Source: Carthagonibacter sp032251515 (GTDB lineage: Bacteria > Gemmatimonadota > Gemmatimonadetes > Palauibacterales > Palauibacteraceae). Taken from it: a stretch of DNA of 11,801 nt. The notes beneath the pieces are model-generated. The model ran no database searches. It was not told the DNA's origin and saw nothing but the letters and a program-made list of their open reading frames with translations. The stretch covers positions 1 through 11,801 of the forward strand of contig JAVVDU010000053.1 of assembly GCA_032251515.1 (NCBI GenBank), written 5' to 3'. Position 1 is the first letter of the stretch. Each line of letters starts with the position of its first letter. Shown here in pieces: positions 1 to 5,784 of this stretch. A program made the position numbers and the translations under genes.

Positions 1-44
1 GGCGCACCAGCCTCACCGGTCGCACCTGGGTCGAGGTCCCGTAG
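1..44 (+). CDS. 3' end of a GWxTD-family protein gene (copy 0 of the tandem array, partial)
   Basis: Only the last 13 codons and the TAG stop (42-44) are inside the window, giving a tail that ends TGRTWVEVP. These bases, and the sequence after the stop up to position 109, are identical to the end of the complete GWxTD gene at 2771-2879. This is therefore the 3' end of an upstream paralogue and not an unrelated gene. It shows that the array extends leftwards beyond the window and has at least three members. Its N-terminal half and its associated cysteine-rich gene are not visible. Confidence 0.85.
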   Translation, partial: RTSLTGRTWVEVP

Positions 45-118
45 CCGGAGACCGGGCCGGCGCCTCGAGACGCGGCCGAGGGACGCGAGGCAGGCGGAGG
101 CCGCGAGACGGGGCGTCA

Positions 119-167
119 CGGGACGATCCGGCCCGGCGTCCCGCCCATGACGGGACGCATCGTCCCG
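119..167 (+). terminator. Inverted repeat downstream of GWxTD copy 0 (possible terminator or processing hairpin)
   Basis: CGGGACGAT at 119-127 is the exact reverse complement of ATCGTCCCG at 159-167. A nested alternative hairpin, CGGGACG-CAT-CGTCCCG (151-167), uses the same right arm, so two folds compete. A 12-nt perfect palindrome, CGCCGTACGGCG, lies immediately after it (166-177). There is no U-tract, so a classical intrinsic terminator is not supported. The same element recurs after the next GWxTD gene. Confidence 0.4.
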
Positions 168-177
168 CCGTACGGCG

Positions 178-195
178 GAGAGAGAGAGAGAGAGA
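178..195 (+). repeat. (GA)9 dinucleotide tract, unit 1
   Basis: Nine uninterrupted GA repeats lie between the hairpin of the previous unit and the cysteine-rich gene. A matching tract of ten AG repeats stands at the equivalent place in the next unit (2946-2965). Such tracts change length by slippage. Because it lies well upstream of the coding sequence, length change could only affect spacing of upstream signals, not reading frame. Confidence 0.85.
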
Positions 196-227
196 CGTAG
201 TGCGTTACACGACGGACGGTTGACACC

Positions 228-737
228 ATGCCGGCGGCAGGAGACGTGACCATCAGTCTGAGCTGCACGGATCAGGACCCCGCCGGACCGACGGGAGATC
301 CCGCAGCGCAGACCCTGGAGATTCCAGAGCACCCGGTCCTGCCGCTGAGGACGCTGAGTCCGGACTCGGAGTGTGACACGGCACCTGCGGGAGAGCCGGG
401 TGTTTCACCATCGATGTCCCTCGTCGGCCCGCTCGCATCCTGCCCGTGCACGGACTGGAGCTGCATCTACGGGGACTGCGGCTACGATCCGCCGAGCGAT
501 CCGCGCGGGGCCTGCTGCGTGGAGCGGACGTGCTTCGTCGGGGAGCCGGTCCCGCAGCCATCCTGCGATGGCGGTCCTGCGTCGGGTGGTGGCGGTTGCA
601 CCGCGGAGACCCCGATGTCCTGCGAATACACGGATTCGCCCGACAGTTGCTCTGTCTTTCCCCCGGATCCCGATGAGGATCCTCCATATCACTGCTTCCC
701 GAAGTACTGCCCGATCGAATGCGCCTGCTGCTACTGA
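228..737 (+). pseudogene. Cysteine-rich secreted-type protein, copy 1, lacking its signal peptide
   Basis: The open frame encodes up to 169 residues with no family I recognise. After a Pro/Ala-rich lead come 16 cysteines from about residue 72 to the end, beginning SCPCTDWSC, including a CC pair in GACCVERTC and ending CACCY. That pattern suggests an exported disulfide-rich or metal-binding domain. The paralogue at 3076-3600 has a Sec-type signal peptide and a good ribosome binding site. Here about 125 nt covering promoter, ribosome binding site and signal sequence are missing. The only in-frame start, ATG 228, lies in former leader DNA, has no ribosome binding site, and gives an N-terminus (MPAAGDVTISLSC) with no hydrophobic segment. 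A TAG at 198 closes the frame upstream. I therefore call it 5'-truncated, though the domain itself is intact. Confidence is high that the frame was a real gene and moderate that it is now broken. Confidence 0.6.
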
Positions 738-852
738 ATCCTTCGCCGTGACCAGTCGACCTTCATCTGCGCACCGTCGCCGAAGGAGAGGCGCTGCCAA
801 GCTCTTGAGAGTTTTTCGCAGTTCATTCGCGATCTCCACGTCGGGCGGGAGC

Positions 853-2814
853 ATGCTCGGCCTTCTCGGAGTTTCGAGCGCTGGAGTCCTTCCCCTCCGG
901 CAGGTGATGGCCGCGTCGGCGTCAGTGACCGTTTGCGCCTCCGCCACCGCCTCCGACACGATCCCCGCGGCGCTGTCGCGCCTGACCGACGTGTGGCGGC
1001 GCCCGCCGTCCCCGGAGCAGGTGGAGCGGGTCGTCGCGGAAGTCCTCGGCAGCCGGCCCGACTCGGCATCCGAGCCCGGCGCGGAACTCCGCATCGCCGT
1101 CGCCGCCGCGTGGCGCCGGGCCGGCAAGCCCGAGCGGGCCCTCGCGTGGCTCGATCCGGCCGGGCGCCCCGGGCCCGACATGCCGCTCGCGGTCCTGGAG
1201 CGGGCCCGCGCCCTGCTGCAGATCGGTGCCGACGAGCCGGCCGGCGCCGCCGCCCGCGCCGGCGCGGAGCGCTTCCGCCGCGCCTGCGAGCGCATGGACG
1301 AGCGGATCCGCCACGAGCTGTGGACCGACCTGCGGGGGCTCGCCACGCCGGCCGAGCAGGCCGAATGGAGGCGCGCACGGACCGAGCCCGGCGCGCCGCC
1401 GTGGAATTGCGCCCGCTTCCGGCGCTTCGTGGCCGAGCGGGCCTGGCGCGCCGGCCTGAGCGAGGCCGAGCGCCTCGTCGTCCACTACGGGCGCCTGCAC
1501 GAGGCCCGCCGCCTGTACGGGATTTCCAGCCCCGGCGACCCCCTGCGCGACGCGCTCGCCGGGATCGCATCCCCCGAGCCGCCGGCCTCGGCCCGTGGCC
1601 TCGCAGGACGTCTGGGCCGGCCGGTGGAACTGGAGCTGGAGGACCGGGGGCTCGTGTTCCTCCGGCTCGGCCCTCCGGACGATACGGCGGGCTATCTCGA
1701 CGCGTCGTCCCTGCCGAACGAGTCGTGGGCCTACGAGCGGCCGGGCGGCGTCCTGCTGTACCACTTCGCCGGCTTCCCGACCATGAGGCTGTTGAGCAAC
1801 CTGTCGCACTCAGGTGGCAACGCAGCCGACCTGTACCGGTCCCGCATGGGTTTGGATGTGAAGTACGCCCGCATCGCGTACCAGATCCTGGCCTACGGCC
1901 CGGGCGGACTCATCGAGCGCGACCCGCTGCGGATCCAGGAGGAGCTGCACCGCGAGTACCAGGAGAACTGGGCCGCGGCCGAGGAGGTCGTCACCCGCGT
2001 GCCCGACGTCCCCGCCGTCGAGCCGCGCGTGCGCGTCGCCCTCGAGGCCCTCCGCTTCGCCGACCCCGCCTCCGGCGAGGTCGCCGCCTGGTTTGTCGCC
2101 CTCGTGCGCACCGGCGACCTCGCCCGCCGCGAGGGCGACACGGTCGCCTACCGCGCCGAGGCCCGCCTCGCCCTGCGCGCCGGCGCCGAGATCCTCGAGG
2201 ACGCCGCGGACGCCGAGCTCGCCCGCGCCCGCGACGAGCGGCTCTCCGACGAGTCCGGCCTCGTGCTCCGCCTCGTCCGCGTCCTGCCCCCCGGCACCTA
2301 CCCGTTCACTCTCGTCGTCCGCGAGCCCGGCTCCGGGAAGGACGGCCGGCCCCGCGGCAACTGGCTGCGCGACACCCTCGTCGCCGCCCTGCCGGCCCCG
2401 GCCCTCCCGTCGCTGTCCGACATCGCCTTCGCTCCCGACTCCGGCGGCTCCTGGACCCGCGACGGCGTCCGCTTCCTGCGCGTCAGCCCCGCCCACCTGC
2501 CCGGCCCGGACGGCGCCGCCCACGTCTACTTCGAGGCCTACGGCCTCTCCCCCGGCGGCACCTACGACGTGGAGCTCCGCCTCGTGGACGAAGGCGAGGC
2601 CGAGCGCGGCTGGGACCTCGACCCCGCCGCCGTCGCCTGGCGTCTCGCCTTCGCCGCCTCCGCTCCCGCGGGCGCGCACCCCGTCGGACGCCACCACGTC
2701 CGCCTCGAGCTCGGCGGCACGCCCCGCGGCCGCTACGAGCTCGCCGTCCGCGTCCGCGACCACGCCACCGGGCGCACCAGCCTCACCGGTCGCACCTGGG
2801 TCGAGGTCCCGTAG
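853..2814 (+). CDS. GWxTD-family exported protein, copy 1
   Basis: Function is unknown; this type of exported protein is common in Gemmatimonadota and Acidobacteriota. Architecture: a variable N-terminus with a hydrophobic stretch (MLGLLGVSSAGVLPL); an Ala/Arg-rich helical, TPR-like segment (AAAWRRAGKPERALAWLD and following); a W..RFRRFVAERAW/HYGRLHEARRLYG segment; the GWxTD-like core EDRGLVFLRLGPPD near residue 263 with PNESWAYERPGG after it; and a C-terminal beta-rich part with VYFEAYGLSPGGTYDVELRL and RYELAVRVRDHATGR. The eponymous GW.T residues are absent; only the D of EDRG remains. The start is uncertain. ATG 853 is the conservative choice, TTG 805 lies downstream of AAGGAGAGG (783-791), and GTG 748 is also open. 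The frame is open further upstream to 373, but that part overlaps the cysteine-rich gene and looks like a shadow. Residues from about 355 to the end are identical to copy 2. Confidence 0.8.
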   Translation: MLGLLGVSSAGVLPLRQVMAASASVTVCASATASDTIPAALSRLTDVWRRPPSPEQVERVVAEVLGSRPDSASEPGAELRIAVAAAWRRAGKPERALAWLDPAGRPGPDMPLAVLERARALLQIGADEPAGAAARAGAERFRRACERMDERIRHELWTDLRGLATPAEQAEWRRARTEPGAPPWNCARFRRFVAERAWRAGLSEAERLVVHYGRLHEARRLYGISSPGDPLRDALAGIASPEPPASARGLAGRLGRPVELELEDRGLVFLRLGPPDDTAGYLDASSLPNESWAYERPGGVLLYHFAGFPTMRLLSNLSHSGGNAADLYRSRMGLDVKYARIAYQILAYGPGGLIERDPLRIQEELHREYQENWAAAEEVVTRVPDVPAVEPRVRVALEALRFADPASGEVAAWFVALVRTGDLARREGDTVAYRAEARLALRAGAEILEDAADAELARARDERLSDESGLVLRLVRVLPPGTYPFTLVVREPGSGKDGRPRGNWLRDTLVAALPAPALPSLSDIAFAPDSGGSWTRDGVRFLRVSPAHLPGPDGAAHVYFEAYGLSPGGTYDVELRLVDEGEAERGWDLDPAAVAWRLAFAASAPAGAHPVGRHHVRLELGGTPRGRYELAVRVRDHATGRTSLTGRTWVEVP

Positions 2815-2825
2815 CCGGAGACCGG
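1913..2825 (+). repeat. 913-nt direct repeat, first copy (3' half of GWxTD copy 1)
   Basis: By line-by-line reading this stretch matches 4865-5777 with no mismatch, at a constant offset of 2952. It starts just after an A/G difference (1912 versus 4864) and ends 11 nt past the stop codon. The coding sequence before it differs by scattered substitutions and indels, so the boundary between diverged and identical sequence is abrupt. Confidence 0.85.
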
Positions 2826-2885
2826 GCCGGCGCCTCGAGACGCGGCCGAGGGACGCGAGGCAGGCGGAGGCCGCGAGACAGGGCA

Positions 2886-2939
2886 TCACGGGACGATCCG
2901 GCCCGGCGCCCGCCCATGACGGGACGCATCGTCCCGTGA
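2886..2939 (+). terminator. Inverted repeat downstream of GWxTD copy 1 (possible terminator or processing hairpin)
   Basis: TCACGGGACGAT (2886-2897) is the perfect reverse complement of ATCGTCCCGTGA (2928-2939), a 12-bp stem with a 30-nt loop. A smaller competing hairpin, ACGGGACG-CAT-CGTCCCGT (2919-2937), shares the right arm. No T-run follows. The arrangement is conserved after copy 0 (119-167) but absent after copy 2, where the repeat unit breaks off at 5777. Confidence 0.45.
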
Positions 2940-2945
2940 CAGGGC

Positions 2946-2965
2946 AGAGAGAGAGAGAGAGAGAG
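2946..2965 (+). repeat. (AG)10 dinucleotide tract, unit 2
   Basis: Ten perfect AG repeats lie directly after the hairpin, at the place equivalent to 178-195 in the previous unit. They precede the candidate promoter of cysteine-rich copy 2 by about 50 nt. Confidence 0.85.
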
Positions 2966-3018
2966 GTAACGCCCTGACGGACAGACAGTTGAAGCCGCAC
3001 CGTCGGCACGTCCGGAAC

Positions 3019-3033
3019 TGGCACGTTCCTTGA
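3019..3033 (+). promoter_or_regulatory. Candidate sigma-54 (-24/-12) promoter for cysteine-rich copy 2
   Basis: The sequence TGGCACG-TTCC-TTGA matches the sigma-54 consensus TGGCACG-N4-TTGC, with correct spacing and one mismatch at the highly conserved -12 C. Initiation about 12 nt downstream would give a leader of roughly 30 nt before ATG 3076, which is reasonable. The mismatch at a normally near-invariant position, and the absence of a visible enhancer-binding activator gene in the window, keep confidence moderate. The equivalent stretch is deleted in unit 1. Confidence 0.4.
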
Positions 3034-3063
3034 CCGGCAAGCGCTCGTCCTCTTCCCTTCGAC

Positions 3064-3069
3064 GAGGAG
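3064..3069 (+). promoter_or_regulatory. Ribosome binding site deciding ATG 3076
   Basis: GAGGAG lies 6 nt before ATG 3076, an ideal Shine-Dalgarno spacing. It fixes the start of the signal peptide in cysteine-rich copy 2 and has no counterpart before ATG 228 in copy 1. Confidence 0.75.
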
Positions 3070-3075
3070 TACGCA

Positions 3076-3600
3076 ATGCGCGAGAAACGGTCGAATCCGC
3101 TCGTGTCCGTCTCTGCCCTCTTCTTCCTCACGTCGATCGTCGCCATCAGCAGTCTGAGCTGCACGGATCAGGACCCCGCCGGGCCGGCGGGAGATCCCGC
3201 AGCGCAGAACCTGGAAATTCCGGCGCACCCGGTCCTGCCGCTGAGGACGCCGAGTCCGGACTCGGAGTGTGACACGGCACCTGCGGGAGAGCCGGGTGTT
3301 TGACCATCGACGTCCCTCGTCGGCCCGCTCGCATCCTGCCCGTGCACGGACTGGAGCTGCATCTATGGGGACTGCGGCTACGATCCGCCGAGCGACCCAC
3401 GTGGCGCCTGCTGCGTCGAGCGGACGTGCTTCGTCGGGGAGCCGGTCCCGCAGCCGTCCTGCGACGGCGGTCCGCCGCCCCCGGGTGGCGGGGAGTGCGA
3501 TGAGGACACTTGGATGTCCTGCCCATACCGCGAGTGCCCGAAGTGGGATTACACGTGCGATCCATTGCCATGCCCCGCGTGGTGTGCGTGCTGCTATTGA
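3076..3600 (+). pseudogene. Cysteine-rich secreted-type protein, copy 2, interrupted by an in-frame TGA
   Basis: It begins with a strong ribosome binding site and a signal peptide (MREKRSNPLVSVSALFFLTS...), ending near SSLSC, which is only a poor lipobox. The next 47 residues are nearly identical to copy 1. TGA at 3301-3303 then stops the product at 75 residues; copy 1 has TCA (Ser) there. The frame stays open after the TGA for another 98 codons to TGA 3598-3600. That part encodes the same 16-cysteine domain, beginning SCPCTDWSC and ending CACCY. Conserved cysteine order after the stop argues that the full length was selected until recently. Explanations are a recent nonsense mutation, a sequencing or assembly error, or readthrough (UGA followed by C is a leaky context). 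No in-frame ATG, GTG or TTG sits close after the stop to restart the domain. It precedes GWxTD copy 2 by 69 nt, so cotranscription is likely. Confidence 0.65.
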
Positions 3601-3669
3601 GCTCGAAGCTATTGGAGTGCAGCCGTTGATCCGGATTCACCGCACAGGCACCTGCAGAGGTCTCACGCA

Positions 3670-5766
3670 GTGATGGCGATGGAGCGTTTTCAAGCTCTCA
3701 CACGGGCAGCTCATGTCACGCTCACGTTGTTCGGAGCCTTCGCCCGAGCAGGCCCGTTTCTTCTGTACTTGGTGGCTGCGTTCGTCTGCGCCCCCATACC
3801 CGTTGCGGCTGCCACCGCCTCCGACACGATCCCCGCGGCGCTGGCGCGCCTGACCGACGTGTGGCGGCGCCCGCCGTCCCCGGAGCAGGTGGAGCGGGTT
3901 GTCGCCGAGATCCTCGGCAGCCGGCCCGACTCCGCGTCCGAGCCCGGCGCGGAACTCCGCATCGCCGTCGCCGCGGCGTGGCGCCGGGCCGGCAAGCCCG
4001 AGCGGGCCCTCGCGTGGCTCGATCCGCCCGGCCGCCCCGGGCCCGACACGCCACTCGCGGACCTGGAGCGGGCCCGCGCCCTGCTGCAGATCGGTGCCGA
4101 CGAGCCGGCCGGCGCCGCCGCCCGCGCCGGCGCGGAGCGCTTCCGCCGCGCCTGCGAGCGCATGGACGAGCGGATCCGCCACGAGCTGTGGACCGACCTG
4201 CGGGGGCTCGCCACGCCGGCCGAGCAGGCCGAGTGGACGCGCACGAAGACCGAGCCCGGCGCGCCGCCGTGGAATTGCGCCCGCTTCCGGCGCTTCGTGG
4301 CCGAGCGGGCCTGGCGCGCCGGCCTGAGCGAGGCCGAGCGCCTTGCCGTCCATTACGGGCGCCTGCACGAGGCCCGCCGCCTGTACGGGATCTCCCGCCC
4401 CGGCGACCCCCTGCGCGACGCGCTCGCCGGGATCCCCTCCCCCCAGTCGCTGGGGGCGGAGAACGTGGCTCCCTCTCCCCTGCTGGCTCCAGCGGCGGAC
4501 CCCGGGCTCGTCTCCACCAGGTCACTCGGCCTCAGCCGCTCCCTCGCCAATCGGCTCGGGCGTCCGGCGGAACTGGAGCTGGAGGACCGGGGCCTCGTGT
4601 ACCTCCGGCTCGGCCCCCCGGACAGGACAGCGAGCTATCTCGACGAAGATTCCCTGCCGAACGAGTCCTGGTCTTACGACCGGCCCGGCGGCGTCCTCAT
4701 GTACCACTTCGTCGGCTTCCCGACCATGGTCCTGGCGGAGAACCTGTCGTTTGTGGGAGCAAGTCCGTTCAACGTGGACGACCTGTACCGGTCGCGCATG
4801 GGACTGGACGTGCGCTACGCCCGCATCGCGCACCAGATCCAGGCCTACGGCCCGGGCGGACTCGTCGAGCGCGACCCGCTGCGGATCCAGGAGGAGCTGC
4901 ACCGCGAGTACCAGGAGAACTGGGCCGCGGCCGAGGAGGTCGTCACCCGCGTGCCCGACGTCCCCGCCGTCGAGCCGCGCGTGCGCGTCGCCCTCGAGGC
5001 CCTCCGCTTCGCCGACCCCGCCTCCGGCGAGGTCGCCGCCTGGTTTGTCGCCCTCGTGCGCACCGGCGACCTCGCCCGCCGCGAGGGCGACACGGTCGCC
5101 TACCGCGCCGAGGCCCGCCTCGCCCTGCGCGCCGGCGCCGAGATCCTCGAGGACGCCGCGGACGCCGAGCTCGCCCGCGCCCGCGACGAGCGGCTCTCCG
5201 ACGAGTCCGGCCTCGTGCTCCGCCTCGTCCGCGTCCTGCCCCCCGGCACCTACCCGTTCACTCTCGTCGTCCGCGAGCCCGGCTCCGGGAAGGACGGCCG
5301 GCCCCGCGGCAACTGGCTGCGCGACACCCTCGTCGCCGCCCTGCCGGCCCCGGCCCTCCCGTCGCTGTCCGACATCGCCTTCGCTCCCGACTCCGGCGGC
5401 TCCTGGACCCGCGACGGCGTCCGCTTCCTGCGCGTCAGCCCCGCCCACCTGCCCGGCCCGGACGGCGCCGCCCACGTCTACTTCGAGGCCTACGGCCTCT
5501 CCCCCGGCGGCACCTACGACGTGGAGCTCCGCCTCGTGGACGAAGGCGAGGCCGAGCGCGGCTGGGACCTCGACCCCGCCGCCGTCGCCTGGCGTCTCGC
5601 CTTCGCCGCCTCCGCTCCCGCGGGCGCGCACCCCGTCGGACGCCACCACGTCCGCCTCGAGCTCGGCGGCACGCCCCGCGGCCGCTACGAGCTCGCCGTC
5701 CGCGTCCGCGACCACGCCACCGGGCGCACCAGCCTCACCGGTCGCACCTGGGTCGAGGTCCCGTAG
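3670..5766 (+). CDS. GWxTD-family exported protein, copy 2
   Basis: A 698-residue protein of unknown function, with the same architecture as copy 1. GTG 3670 is chosen, with GAGG at 3657-3660 as ribosome binding site; ATG 3673 directly follows and is equally possible. Residues 1-48 form a clear signal peptide, basic then hydrophobic (FLLYLVAAFVC), with likely cleavage after PVAA. Next come an Ala/Arg-rich helical TPR-like region, the RFRRFVAERAW/HYGRLHEARRLYG segment, the GWxTD-like core EDRGLVYLRLGPPD from about residue 305 with PNESWSYDRPGG after it, and the C-terminal beta-rich region (YFEAYGLSPGGTYDVELRL). Compared with copy 1 it carries an insertion of about 27 residues in the linker before the core (SPQSLGAENVAPSP...) and a substituted patch after GFPTM. 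The last ~300 residues are identical to copy 1. It lies 69 nt after the cysteine-rich gene and converges on the nuclease gene with 18 nt between stops. Confidence 0.85.
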   Translation: MMAMERFQALTRAAHVTLTLFGAFARAGPFLLYLVAAFVCAPIPVAAATASDTIPAALARLTDVWRRPPSPEQVERVVAEILGSRPDSASEPGAELRIAVAAAWRRAGKPERALAWLDPPGRPGPDTPLADLERARALLQIGADEPAGAAARAGAERFRRACERMDERIRHELWTDLRGLATPAEQAEWTRTKTEPGAPPWNCARFRRFVAERAWRAGLSEAERLAVHYGRLHEARRLYGISRPGDPLRDALAGIPSPQSLGAENVAPSPLLAPAADPGLVSTRSLGLSRSLANRLGRPAELELEDRGLVYLRLGPPDRTASYLDEDSLPNESWSYDRPGGVLMYHFVGFPTMVLAENLSFVGASPFNVDDLYRSRMGLDVRYARIAHQIQAYGPGGLVERDPLRIQEELHREYQENWAAAEEVVTRVPDVPAVEPRVRVALEALRFADPASGEVAAWFVALVRTGDLARREGDTVAYRAEARLALRAGAEILEDAADAELARARDERLSDESGLVLRLVRVLPPGTYPFTLVVREPGSGKDGRPRGNWLRDTLVAALPAPALPSLSDIAFAPDSGGSWTRDGVRFLRVSPAHLPGPDGAAHVYFEAYGLSPGGTYDVELRLVDEGEAERGWDLDPAAVAWRLAFAASAPAGAHPVGRHHVRLELGGTPRGRYELAVRVRDHATGRTSLTGRTWVEVP

Positions 5767-5777
5767 CCGGAGACCGG
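4865..5777 (+). repeat. 913-nt direct repeat, second copy (3' half of GWxTD copy 2)
   Basis: Exact counterpart of 1913-2825. After 5777 the similarity stops completely and the hairpin and (AG)n element of the other units is missing. This marks the right-hand end of the tandem array against the neighbouring - strand gene. Confidence 0.85.
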
Positions 5778-5784
5778 AACGCCG

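Noticed and set aside
178..195. GA tracts as part of a CRISPR or phase-variation switch
   Set aside because: There is no repeat-spacer structure, and the tracts lie outside any reading frame and away from the candidate promoter, so neither interpretation is supported.
373..852. Long 5' extension of GWxTD copy 1 overlapping the cysteine-rich gene in another frame
   Set aside because: The extension is Arg/Ser/Ala-rich low-complexity translation of the other gene's DNA, has no counterpart in copy 2, and would bury the hydrophobic leader inside the protein.
1810..3228. Long - strand open frames opposite the GWxTD genes (also 4522-5715)
   Set aside because: They consist of Gly/Ala/Val/Glu-rich repeats typical of the antisense of GC-rich coding DNA, have no domain, and recur simply because the gene is duplicated.
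3301..3330. TGA in copy 2 as a selenocysteine codon
   Set aside because: The homologous codon in copy 1 is Ser (TCA) and not Cys, the hairpin after the TGA is too close and too short for a bacterial SECIS, and no selenocysteine machinery is in the window.
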